Assembly: GCA_947505055.1 (NCBI GenBank)
Contig: CANNLO010000267.1
Coordinates: forward strand, 1 to 6,674
Source of the DNA: Methylococcaceae bacterium
GTDB lineage: Bacteria; Pseudomonadota; Gammaproteobacteria; Methylococcales; Methylomonadaceae
Reading direction: 5' to 3'
Length of the DNA: 6,674 nucleotides
Position numbers and translations under genes: made by a program. Positions 1-5,931 of this stretch are shown here, piece after piece. The notes beneath the pieces were generated by a model. The model did no database searches, was not told the DNA's origin, and saw only the letters and a list, made by a program, of their open reading frames with translations. Numbering within the stretch: position 1 is the stretch's first letter; every line of letters starts with the position of its first letter.

Positions 1-651
1 ACTCTTTCACACCTAAACCAACCTAAAGTCGATGTGTTGGCAGACATGGCACTGGATATTAACCCTACGCTGACTATTAAAAAATTCTCAGCGGGGGTCA
101 ATGCCGACAACCTGTCAGAATTTTTTACAGATGTCGATGTCTACGTCGACGGGCTAGATTTTTTCGCCTTCGACGCCAGAGAAAAGGTATTTTCTTATTG
201 CGCTGAACAGGGAATCCCTGCGGTTACCGTAGCACCTTTAGGCATGGGCGCGGCGTTATTAAATTTTTTACCTGGTCAAATGAGTTTTGAAACGTATTTT
301 CAACTAAATGGCAAATCAGATACTGACAAAATATTGCATTTTCTGCTCGGTTTATCGCCTGCCATGTTGCAACGTGGCTATCTAGTTGATCCAACTGCTG
401 TGGATTTTCTTAACCACAAAGGACCATCAACACCAATGGCTTGTGAAATATGCGCCGGCTTGGCAGCAACACAGGTTCTTAAAATTATTCTTAAGCGCGG
501 CAAAGTGTTGGCGGCGCCCTGGGGTCTGCATTTTGATGCTTATGAAAATAAATTGGCCAAAACATGGCGGCCGGGTGGTAATAAAAACCCGATTCAACGC
601 TTAGGCATACTATTGGCAAAACGGCAATTTATGAGCACGTTTAAAAACTAA
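1..651 (+). CDS. ThiF/MoeB/HesA-family E1-like adenylyltransferase, 5'-truncated by window edge
   Basis: The reading frame is open from base 1, with no start codon needed inside the window, so this is the C-terminal 216 residues of a longer protein. Proteins of this family adenylate a C-terminal carboxylate (ubiquitin-like or sulfur-carrier type) in the cytoplasm using ATP. What is visible fits the second half of the fold: an ALDINP motif encoded near 46-66, the metal/ATP-site stretch DVDVYVDGLDFF near 130-165, the strand-loop VTVAPLGMGAAL near 223-258, a CEIC cysteine pair (codons at 442 and 451), and a C-terminal APWGLHFDAY...RPGGNKNP region. The N-terminal GxGxxG nucleotide-binding segment would lie upstream of the window. 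The GTG at 34 is only an internal valine codon. The gene ends 30 nt before a nitroreductase-family gene and probably shares its transcript. The substrate is unknown; no sulfur-carrier gene is visible, so a thiamine or molybdopterin role is not supported. Confidence 0.85.
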   Translation, partial: TLSHLNQPKVDVLADMALDINPTLTIKKFSAGVNADNLSEFFTDVDVYVDGLDFFAFDAREKVFSYCAEQGIPAVTVAPLGMGAALLNFLPGQMSFETYFQLNGKSDTDKILHFLLGLSPAMLQRGYLVDPTAVDFLNHKGPSTPMACEICAGLAATQVLKIILKRGKVLAAPWGLHFDAYENKLAKTWRPGGNKNPIQRLGILLAKRQFMSTFKN

Positions 652-681
652 CTTCCTGTATGTTATAAATGAGGTAATAAA

Positions 682-1737
682 GTGGATAAAAATACCATCG
701 AAAAAATAATAGAGGCTGGTGCCAGAGCACCCTCAGGTGACAATGTCCAACCTTGGCGGTTTGAGGTATCAAACGAACGGACACAAATAAATTTATATAA
801 TTTACCTGAAAAAGACGATTCCTATTATAACTATCAGCAAGCCTCCTCTTATATTGCTCACGGCGCTGTTATTGAAAATATGGTAATTGCTGCCCAACAT
901 TGGGGCTATAAAACTCAGATTAACTTATTTCCTGATTCAACAAACCTAAACCATGTCGCTTGCGTTAATTTACTATCAGGCGAGACAGAATCTGCACCCC
1001 TTTATGAAGCCATATTTAATCGCCGTACTAATCGATTACCCTATAAACGCACCGAATTAACAGAAGAAGAGCTGACATCATTATTTGCTGCTGTAAAACC
1101 CGTTGATCACGTTAAAGCCTATTTCGTTCATACTCCGCAAGCCATCAAAAAATTGGCTAAAGCAGTCATGGTTAATGACAGGCTGGTTTTTGAGCGACAG
1201 GACATTCACCATTTTCTTTTTGATAAAGTACGGTGGAACCAAAAACAAATCGAAAGTACAAAAGACGGCATGCCGGTTGGTGTATTGGGATTAAATCCAC
1301 TGGAAAAGTTATTTTTTCCACTGATGCGCTTTTGGGGCTTTGTTAAGCTTGCAAACTATTTTGGCCTGTCTCGAGTGATAGGCTTAAAGTGTTGGCGTAA
1401 CTGCCGTAATGTCTCAGTGCTTGGACAAATAACCGTCAATAAAGCCGACAAAGAGGGTTTTGTGCTGGCTGGGCGTGCCATGCAACGTGTTTGGCTGGAG
1501 GCAACCCGTCAAGGTCTGGCTTTTCAGCCCATTATTGGCTTGCCACTGTTGATTTATCGATTAAAACAAAAGGCCTTACAGGCTTTTTCGAGTAAGCATC
1601 GGCAACTGGTAGAGCAAGCGGAACAATCTCTCTTCGAATTGTTTGAAATACCGAAAACTGAATCCATGATAGTGGGCTTCCGCATTGGTAAAGGCCAGCC
1701 GGTACCAACAAAAACACGAAGGAAAGCGATTTTCTAA
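682..1737 (+). CDS. nitroreductase-family flavoprotein (partner of the ThiF-like protein)
   Basis: This 351-residue protein is predicted to be a cytoplasmic FMN-dependent oxidoreductase-like protein. The start is GTG at 682, supported by GAGG at 671-674 with a 7-nt gap; the only nearby ATG (669) is followed by an early stop. Family signatures are the N-terminal ARAPSGDNVQPW stretch (residues 14-25), which normally contacts the FMN phosphate, then FNRRTNRLPY (112-121), GRAMQRVWLEATRQGLAFQP (264-283), and a C-terminal FRIGKG...TRRK (333-347). It is longer than classical nitroreductases of about 200-220 residues. The extra part is a hydrophobic, basic middle section (about 170-245), as in the divergent group found fused or adjacent to ThiF-like domains, for example the mycobacterial Rv1355c-type protein (from memory). 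The neighbour 30 nt upstream suggests a two-gene operon. The reaction is not known; nitro-compound reduction should not be assumed. Confidence 0.85.
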   Translation: MDKNTIEKIIEAGARAPSGDNVQPWRFEVSNERTQINLYNLPEKDDSYYNYQQASSYIAHGAVIENMVIAAQHWGYKTQINLFPDSTNLNHVACVNLLSGETESAPLYEAIFNRRTNRLPYKRTELTEEELTSLFAAVKPVDHVKAYFVHTPQAIKKLAKAVMVNDRLVFERQDIHHFLFDKVRWNQKQIESTKDGMPVGVLGLNPLEKLFFPLMRFWGFVKLANYFGLSRVIGLKCWRNCRNVSVLGQITVNKADKEGFVLAGRAMQRVWLEATRQGLAFQPIIGLPLLIYRLKQKALQAFSSKHRQLVEQAEQSLFELFEIPKTESMIVGFRIGKGQPVPTKTRRKAIF

Positions 1738-1967
1738 GAAGACATATAAAAAAATTAATGTATTGCTATTAAGGCATACCCCACTTTCAGCTCTTCAGAT
1801 AGTTTTAGCAACATAAAGTTAGCTTCTCTATTGCTATTTAATTTTAAAAATCATGTACAGGTAAAATAGCTTTGTAAAACAATTCGATACTACCATCTTC
1901 TTTAAGAAACTTTAAATACTCTTCCTCAAAAACACACTTAACCGTCAATGATAATCCACCATAATTT

Positions 1968-2003
1968 ATTTAACCTATCATCTGTGAAAATGATCGGTTA
2001 AAT
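1968..2003. repeat. long imperfect inverted repeat (hairpin)
   Basis: The left arm at 1968-1981 (ATTTAACCTATCAT) pairs with 1990-2003 (ATGATCGGTTAAAT) over 14 bp with a single mismatch (T1976/C1995), around an 8-nt loop. There is no T-tract after it, so it is not a typical terminator. It could be an operator, a mobile-element end or a processed RNA structure. A related string TTAACCGTCAATGAT lies just upstream at about 1939-1953. Confidence 0.6.
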
Positions 2004-2301
2004 CATGGGTCGACTACCTAAGAAACCGAAATTAATAAACTTATGTCTGAAGAAAATGAAGATTTCCTCAATGAATAATAATTGCGAGTACATTAGTTTT
2101 CGGCAAATCTGGGCTGACTGAAATTATAAGTAAAAACGTCATACTGGATTTTATCGAGATATATTCATACATAATTTTCTTTTAGCAATAACCACCTGTT
2201 GACTAAGTAAACTAAACAATCAGCGCTGTTGTTTATGAAATTAAGAGTGAACAAATATTCTATTTTATTCATAGACAAAATAGCCTAGGAAATTCATTTA
2301 A

Positions 2302-2318
2302 TGTCAGTTATTTTTACA
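2302..2318. promoter_or_regulatory. 17-bp dyad, putative enhancer-binding activator site (gene 2444)
   Basis: The sequence TGTCAGTTATTTTTACA fits the dyad TGTMA-N7-TKACA as TGTCA...TTACA. Its centre is about 73 bp upstream of the GG of the sigma-54-type element at 2381-2397, a usual position for an enhancer-binding activator site. The same dyad recurs upstream of the next PEP-CTERM gene in otherwise unrelated DNA, which is the main reason for calling it. The protein that binds is not known from this window; PrsR is the natural candidate. Confidence 0.5.
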
Positions 2319-2380
2319 ACTGAAAACTTATAGACTTTTAATTATAAAATAATAAATATATATATCAGTATGTTAAGTTT

Positions 2381-2397
2381 TTGGCATAAATACTGCT
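2381..2397 (+). promoter_or_regulatory. sigma-54 (RpoN) -24/-12 promoter of the first PEP-CTERM gene
   Basis: TTGGCATAAATACTGCT matches the sigma-54 pattern TTGGCAY-N5-YTGCW. The invariant GG (2383-2384) and GC (2395-2396) are separated by exactly 10 nt. Transcription would begin near 2408, giving a leader of about 36 nt before ATG 2444. This also argues against translation from the in-frame GTG at 2411. No convincing sigma-70 -35/-10 pair with better placement was seen, although AT-rich -10-like strings are common here. Confidence 0.65.
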
Positions 2398-2443
2398 TAA
2401 AATAAAATGCGTGATTTATAACTTTAACTATTGTGAGGTCTTT

Positions 2444-3289
2444 ATGAAAAAAATATTAGTATCGGCATTGATATCCAGTTTAATAATACTTGCGAATTCT
2501 GCCCAAGCTAGCTTGGTAGCTCTTGATGCATGGCAGACTGATACAACACTTGCAGGAGGTACTGTTCCAGTCTCAGTTAATACAAACATAGGACATTGGG
2601 GTTTTCTTGGTGGGTCAGCAACCGTTACTCAAGAAGTAGATGCTTCTGGAAATCCATTTGTGGGCGCTATATTTAGTGAATTTGGCAATATATTTTCTGT
2701 CAATTATATTTTAGAAAATTGTGTAGGGACTTGTGATTCTGGAATACCCCAAGATTTCGCTAACAATTTAAATTTAGAGCTCGTTTTTACAGGACTTAGT
2801 GGTACTATCTCAGCTTATGATTCATTAACGGGAGCGATTTCTTTTCTCTTTGATAACAATGTAGGTGATGTGACTTTGCGTGCCACAGATTCTTTTGGAG
2901 CTCCTCTTGGTAACCTAGCCACGTTTGAGATAGCCAACCCATCTGGGGGGACATTAGGTAATTTTTTTGGTGCAGGAGGAATTCGAGGGACTTCCAACGT
3001 ACTAGGTTTGGTCACTTCTAATATCCCAAGTTTATTTCGTGATTCCTTTGGCAATACTTTAGATCCTTTACTTAATCAATTATTTTTAGAAGTTGATACC
3101 ACCAATACAATTAGCAGTCCAGCGATAGGCATAGGAGCTTGTGATTTAGGTGCAAACTGCTCAAGATTATCACTTACAACTGAAGGCGCAGGCAACTTAT
3201 TCGTAAATACAGTTCCAGAACCAGCCTCATTAGTACTTTTAGGTATGGGATTAATAAGCTTCGGATTTGCACGCAGAAGATTTGTTTGA
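2444..3289 (+). CDS. PEP-CTERM sorting-domain surface protein
   Basis: This 281-residue exported protein begins at ATG 2444, preceded by GAGG at 2435-2438 (5-nt gap). The frame opens 11 codons earlier at GTG 2411, but that start lacks a ribosome site, would precede the signal peptide and lies almost at the predicted transcript start. Residues 1-22 form a Sec signal peptide (MKK, hydrophobic core, ANSAQA cleavage site). The mature part is rich in Gly, Ser, Thr, Asn and Phe, with few charges and cysteine pairs at 93/97 and 233/239 that may form disulfides. Residues 257-281 are a full PEP-CTERM signal: VPEP, a glycine-containing transmembrane helix, then a terminal RRR cluster. An exosortase (EpsH/Xrt) encoded elsewhere would be expected to cleave it and release or anchor it in an exopolysaccharide matrix. 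The central domain is not recognised. Expression is probably RpoN-dependent, and the gene ends at a strong terminator, so it is likely monocistronic. Confidence 0.9.
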   Translation: MKKILVSALISSLIILANSAQASLVALDAWQTDTTLAGGTVPVSVNTNIGHWGFLGGSATVTQEVDASGNPFVGAIFSEFGNIFSVNYILENCVGTCDSGIPQDFANNLNLELVFTGLSGTISAYDSLTGAISFLFDNNVGDVTLRATDSFGAPLGNLATFEIANPSGGTLGNFFGAGGIRGTSNVLGLVTSNIPSLFRDSFGNTLDPLLNQLFLEVDTTNTISSPAIGIGACDLGANCSRLSLTTEGAGNLFVNTVPEPASLVLLGMGLISFGFARRRFV

Positions 3290-3342
3290 TTTGTATATAA
3301 TGACAATACATACTTTGTCTCTCTAGCATTATTTCTCTTCAT

Positions 3343-3383
3343 AAAATAATCGTCACATTTCTTTGCGGGTGACGATTATTTTT
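3343..3383 (+). terminator. Rho-independent terminator of the first PEP-CTERM gene
   Basis: A perfect 14-bp stem (AAAATAATCGTCAC at 3343-3356 with GTGACGATTATTTT at 3369-3382), a 12-nt loop and a T-run overlapping the 3' arm (3379-3383). It lies 54 nt after the stop codon. The A-run on the left arm means it could also stop transcription arriving from the right, but no minus-strand gene needs it. Confidence 0.85.
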
Positions 3384-3542
3384 GAGACTGAAGGACTTAA
3401 AAAGATTGAGATGCTATCCAATATCAATCTCTAAAAGTTACTAATTAAATCAATAGCCTTAAATTTAGTTAATTTAAGTGACCCTTAACACATTTTTTCT
3501 CTAATAATCAAGTCAACTTAACGTTAGACTCAATTTGTAGGC

Positions 3543-3559
3543 TGTAAGAATTATTGACA
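3543..3559. promoter_or_regulatory. 17-bp dyad, distal site of upstream duplicate
   Basis: TGTAAGAATTATTGACA fits TGTMA-N7-TKACA and matches 3989-4005 (TGTAAAAATTATTGACA) at 16 of 17 positions. Together with the short flank CTG on the left, it shows that the duplication extends upstream of the nearly identical core. It lies too far from the intact gene-4274 promoter (about 650 bp) to be assumed active there. Confidence 0.4.
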
Positions 3560-3790
3560 CCACATTCATAAACATCTGATTGACCTTGCCCATCAGTTAA
3601 ATTCTTCGTAAAACAATCTTCCTATGCAATACTACGGGCTATTTTTATATGAGTGTAGAATCAAAAGATGATATTCGATTGATTTTAAATTGAACTGTCT
3701 ATCTATCAACACTTTCAGCGGCTAAATCAATCCAATCTAAGTCCATAATTTAGCTTAATAATTACCTTTTCTAAAAAGGACTAACCGCAC

Positions 3791-3920
3791 TTGTCAGGAT
3801 ACGTTACAGGTTTATTATCCAAACTAAGGCTGCTGAATAAAATAGCAGGCAACTCATTGTTTTATAATTTAAATATTAAATGGCATGGTATGGTATGTTC
3901 TTTCATCATGTTACCTAGAC
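3791..3920. repeat. direct repeat core, upstream copy (decayed promoter)
   Basis: 130 nt that align with 4107-4234 with five substitutions and two short indels, counted by eye. The copy contains the proximal dyad TGTCAGGATACGTTACA (3792-3808). In its promoter segment a GGTAT unit is tandemly duplicated and the -12 GC is changed to TC, so the GG-N10-GC spacing is lost. No coding sequence follows it before the second copy. It may be a retired promoter or a reservoir of activator sites. Confidence 0.85.
3792..3808. promoter_or_regulatory. 17-bp dyad, proximal site of upstream duplicate
   Basis: TGTCAGGATACGTTACA fits TGTMA-N7-TKACA as TGTCA...TTACA. It lies about 82 bp from the broken sigma-54-like element at 3881. 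It could still act at the downstream promoter by looping (about 400 bp), but that is inference. Confidence 0.45.
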
Positions 3921-3988
3921 TGAGTTAATCCATACTTTCCCTCCACTAATCAAACCTACTTATCGTCACATTGCCTTAAGTTATAAGC

Positions 3989-4005
3989 TGTAAAAATTAT
4001 TGACA
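3989..4005. promoter_or_regulatory. 17-bp dyad, distal activator-type site of gene 4274
   Basis: TGTAAAAATTATTGACA; its reverse complement reads TGTCAATAATTTTTACA, very close to the site before the first PEP-CTERM gene (TGTCAGTTATTTTTACA). It is centred about 204 bp upstream of the -24 GG and about 119 bp from the proximal site. Paired sites are common for sigma-54 activators, which work as oligomers. Confidence 0.45.
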
Positions 4006-4107
4006 GTTAAAACAGAATAATTTTCCCAAATAATCACCCTCGACCCAAAAAATAACTAAATCCAGATATATTTAATTTAATCTTATATAGAACTACCTAA
4101 CTGCAAT

Positions 4108-4124
4108 TGTCAGGATACTTTACA
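4108..4124. promoter_or_regulatory. 17-bp dyad, proximal activator-type site of gene 4274
   Basis: TGTCAGGATACTTTACA, dyad TGTMA-N7-TKACA. Its centre is about 85 bp upstream of the -24 GG at 4201-4202. The spacing differs by about 12 bp (roughly one helical turn) from that in front of the 2444 gene, so it would present on a similar DNA face. Confidence 0.5.
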
Positions 4125-4199
4125 TGTTTATTATCCAAACTAAGGCTGCTGAATAAAATAACAGGCAACTCATTGTTGTTTTATCATTTAAATATTAAA

Positions 4200-4215
4200 T
4201 GGCATGGTATGTGCT
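4200..4215 (+). promoter_or_regulatory. sigma-54 (RpoN) -24/-12 promoter of the second PEP-CTERM gene
   Basis: TGGCATGGTATGTGCT has GG (4201-4202) and GC (4213-4214) separated by exactly 10 nt, fitting the sigma-54 pattern. Transcription would start near 4226, about 48 nt before ATG 4274. The homologous sequence in the upstream duplicate has lost both the spacing and the GC, giving a natural comparison between an intact and a damaged version. Confidence 0.7.
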
Positions 4216-4273
4216 TTCATCATGTTACCTAGACGGCTTAGGACCATGAAATTTATCAATTGAGGAATATCTT

Positions 4274-5449
4274 ATGAAATTACATCTTAAAAAAAGCTGT
4301 CTGGCGGTAGCCTGCAGTATAGGGATCGGTTTTTCTGCTCAGGCAGCGGCTCTTGACCTTACCGGTTACGGCTATGTTACTTATGGGAATGCAATCTCAT
4401 ACTCTCTACCCATTAACGCCATTCAATATAACGCAACTAATGGCGGCGGTACGGGGCCCGGCAACCCTTATTATACTGATTCTACACCAGGTGCGATTAA
4501 AGATTTAGTGGTACTAGCCACCGGATCTGATGGAACCGGAGTGACGACTAACTTTACCGGGATGGATAATGCTTACAGCACTCCAACCGGCGAAAATGGT
4601 TCAACTTACTTTACAACCGATACTACTGATCCATCAGTAATACCGCCTGCCTCAACTCCATTTATAGGTCAACAGGCCAACACTTGGGACACCACGCTGA
4701 GCGCATTACAAACTTTTCTTGGCACGTCCGCATCCGGTCCAAACGATCCTATCTTTTTCTTCAACAATAATCAGGTAAACAGCGGAGAATCTACCAATCA
4801 GAACTTGGCTGTTTGGGCTCAAGTCACCGTCACCCAATATATCAGCGCCACTGATACAACTAATACCTTGGGTGCATGGGACTTAACCAATCAGAACGGC
4901 AAATTTGCCATAGTCACTGCTGGAGGCGGCGGTACGTTTCTTGGCGATCCATCCCTTTATAACGCTGTCGCGGGAACAGGACCAACTACCGGCACAAATG
5001 CCGCTACCGATTATGTTTTTTCCGGCGGGTCTGTTTGTGTAAATACTACAACTATTGCCCCTAATACAATACCTGTCCCAGTTCCCTGTGGAAGTGCCAA
5101 CGCGTCTGCCCCAATCAACCACAACCTTGGGGCAAACCAGGCCGCCTATGCCATTTTGTTTCCAGGCATGAATGCGTTATTGAACGGTTTGTTTAAAACA
5201 GCAGGTCTAGACCTAAGTCAATACGCCATGCATGTTGATCTTCGTATGGGCTGTCAGCCTGGTACAGCCTCAGCAGACTGCGTTGGCAGAGATCTCAATA
5301 ATGGCTATGAACAGGTCTTTATGGGATCCACGCCATTCGTTCCCGGACAGAGTGTCCCAGAACCTGCCACTCTAGCACTCATCGGACTTGGCTTACTCGG
5401 GTTTGGTTGGTCAAGACGGGAGCGCGCCTCTCTAGCTTTTTCAGCTTAA
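4274..5449 (+). CDS. PEP-CTERM sorting-domain surface protein
   Basis: This 391-residue exported protein starts at ATG 4274, with GAGG at 4262-4265 (8-nt gap). Residues 1-24 are a Sec signal peptide (MKLHLKK, hydrophobic core, SAQA cleavage site; a cut after residue 25 is also possible). The mature region is long, very rich in Thr, Asn, Gly and Pro, and poor in charge, as is typical of extracellular matrix proteins. It has a cysteine pair at 255/272 and another at 327/336, the latter in the stretch MGCQ...DCVGRDLNNGYEQVF just before the sorting signal. Residues 361-391 are the PEP-CTERM signal: VPEP, helix ATLALIGLGLLGFGW, RRER, then an unusual extra tail ASLAFSA beyond the basic cluster. It is expected to be processed by an exosortase not encoded here. 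The central domain is not recognised. Base composition is visibly less AT-rich than the 2444 gene. Control is probably by RpoN plus an activator binding the upstream dyads. Confidence 0.9.
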   Translation: MKLHLKKSCLAVACSIGIGFSAQAAALDLTGYGYVTYGNAISYSLPINAIQYNATNGGGTGPGNPYYTDSTPGAIKDLVVLATGSDGTGVTTNFTGMDNAYSTPTGENGSTYFTTDTTDPSVIPPASTPFIGQQANTWDTTLSALQTFLGTSASGPNDPIFFFNNNQVNSGESTNQNLAVWAQVTVTQYISATDTTNTLGAWDLTNQNGKFAIVTAGGGGTFLGDPSLYNAVAGTGPTTGTNAATDYVFSGGSVCVNTTTIAPNTIPVPVPCGSANASAPINHNLGANQAAYAILFPGMNALLNGLFKTAGLDLSQYAMHVDLRMGCQPGTASADCVGRDLNNGYEQVFMGSTPFVPGQSVPEPATLALIGLGLLGFGWSRRERASLAFSA

Positions 5450-5491
5450 TGACAAATACATCACTACATTTGCATTAATCTTATAGGAAGT

Positions 5492-5519
5492 GAGAGGCGT
5501 AATAATTTTTACGTCTCTC
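5492..5519 (+). terminator. hairpin after the second PEP-CTERM gene, probable terminator
   Basis: GAGAGGCGTAA (5492-5502) pairs with TTACGTCTCTC (5509-5519) in an 11-bp stem with one G-T wobble and a 6-nt loop, 42 nt after the stop codon. The bases that follow (TATCTGTTATC) form only a weak T-tract, so termination may be partial or Rho-assisted. Confidence 0.55.
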
Positions 5520-5554
5520 TATCTGTTATCAAACCAATACAATCAATAACGGCA

Positions 5555-5725
5555 ATGTTAACTGACATTCTTGCCGGACTAACTACTAGGACTCTTTTCC
5601 TTATCTATCCTCTTTCCATTGCCTACGCTTTGTTGGTGGCATCCATCCTCTTCTTTACCAAAATTTCTAAAAGCCTTGGCCGAATGAGCCGCTTTAAAGC
5701 GTACGACGGCTCCTATCATTACTGA
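5555..5725 (+). CDS. possible 56-aa single-pass membrane peptide (uncertain)
   Basis: ATG 5555 opens a 56-codon frame with a strongly hydrophobic stretch at residues 14-34 (LFLIYPLSIAYALLVASILFF), followed by a basic segment (K36, K39, R43, R46, K48) and a polar tail ending YDGSYHY. This would give one transmembrane helix with a cytoplasmic basic flank. Against it: there is no visible Shine-Dalgarno sequence before the ATG and no recognised family. The same frame is open from just after the tandem stops TAA-TGA of the 4274 gene, so chance openness is possible. It is listed because hydrophobic small proteins are often missed and the region lacks another explanation. Confidence 0.22.
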   Translation: MLTDILAGLTTRTLFLIYPLSIAYALLVASILFFTKISKSLGRMSRFKAYDGSYHY

Positions 5726-5916
5726 CAAATCAAACCACTATTCGCCCATTAATTTATAAAAATTGTTACGCCTATCTTACTTTTATATTTGAACTATATT
5801 TGGTTTATAGCGTGTCGGTTAGTGATGCTCTCATGAGAATCATTCATTAAGACGTGAAGCATCAGCATCTCTATGCAAAACCTGTTGTAAAGAGGGTAGG
5901 AAGCGTAATTGATTAG

Positions 5917-5931
5917 GGGCACTAACGTGCT
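5917..5931 (+). promoter_or_regulatory. sigma-54-like element with short spacing before the third PEP-CTERM gene
   Basis: GGGCACTAACGTGCT contains a good GGCAC (-24-like) and TGCT (-12-like), placed 46 nt before ATG 5976 just as in the other two genes. However, the GG (5918-5919) to GC (5929-5930) gap is 9 nt instead of 10. Such a deletion usually weakens sigma-54 promoters strongly. The GCAC-TAAC-GTGC core is also a small palindrome, so this may be coincidence or an operator. Confidence 0.25.

Larger units (their letters stand above)
1738..2443. other. AT-rich intergenic region before the first PEP-CTERM gene
   Basis: About 700 nt without a convincing gene. No clear intrinsic terminator follows the nitroreductase gene. 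The region contains an imperfect long hairpin (1968-2003) flanked by two short open stretches pointing away from each other. One is on the minus strand at 1844-1969 (41 sense codons, no ATG, ending LPVHDF). The other is on the plus strand at 2005-2121 (38 aa from ATG, starting MGRLPKKPKL, no ribosome binding site). Both could be remnants of an older gene or mobile element, but neither is recognised. The last 150 nt hold the control region of the 2444 gene: a dyad at 2302-2318 and a sigma-54-type promoter at 2381-2397. Confidence 0.6.
4107..4234. repeat. direct repeat core, downstream copy (intact promoter)
   Basis: 128 nt matching 3791-3920 across the proximal dyad, a conserved middle segment (CCAAACTAAGGCTGCTGAAT) and the promoter. 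The near identity in non-coding DNA suggests either a fairly recent duplication, gene conversion, or constraint on the whole dyad-to-promoter interval. Confidence 0.85.
3384..4273. other. long non-coding control region with a diverged duplication
   Basis: About 890 nt with no supportable gene on either strand. Its first part contains an 8-bp AT hairpin (3458-3465 with 3471-3478, loop TAGTT). From about 3505 the region is organised as two diverged direct copies (about 3505-3934 and about 3946-4240). Each copy has a distal dyad (3543-3559; 3989-4005), a proximal dyad (3792-3808; 4108-4124) and a sigma-54-like element (intact only in the second). The stretch between distal and proximal dyads differs in length, with about 130 nt more in the first copy, and is poorly conserved. 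Confidence 0.7.

Noticed and set aside
386..604. Plus-strand 72-aa frame within the ThiF-like gene (and the 63-aa frame at 1103-1294)
   Set aside because: Frame-shifted shadows of conserved coding sequence with no independent start signals.
2411..2443. GTG start adding 11 codons to the first PEP-CTERM gene
   Set aside because: No ribosome site precedes it, it would put polar residues before a standard MKK signal peptide, and the predicted sigma-54 transcript begins only about 3 nt before it. ATG 2444 has a good GAGG.
2815..3342. Minus-strand open frames overlapping the first PEP-CTERM gene
   Set aside because: They mirror a well-supported exported protein, lack ribosome sites, and have low-complexity translations. 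The same holds for minus-strand frames at 1532-1717, 4883-5122 and 5936-6661.
3881..3900. TGGCATGGTATGGTATGTTC as an active promoter
   Set aside because: Neither possible GG has a GC 10 nt downstream and no gene follows; better read as a damaged copy of the element at 4200.
3505..4240. Direct repeats as a CRISPR array or insertion sequence
   Set aside because: Only two copies, long and diverged, with no short regular spacers, no transposase frame and no terminal inverted repeats or target duplication visible.
5637..5652. TGGCAT at 5637 as another sigma-54 promoter
   Set aside because: No GC lies 10 nt after the GG, and it falls inside the possible small reading frame far from any start codon.
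5686..5712. GAGCCG/CGGCTC stem as a terminator
   Set aside because: Only 6 bp with a 15-nt loop and no T-run; it lies within a possible reading frame.
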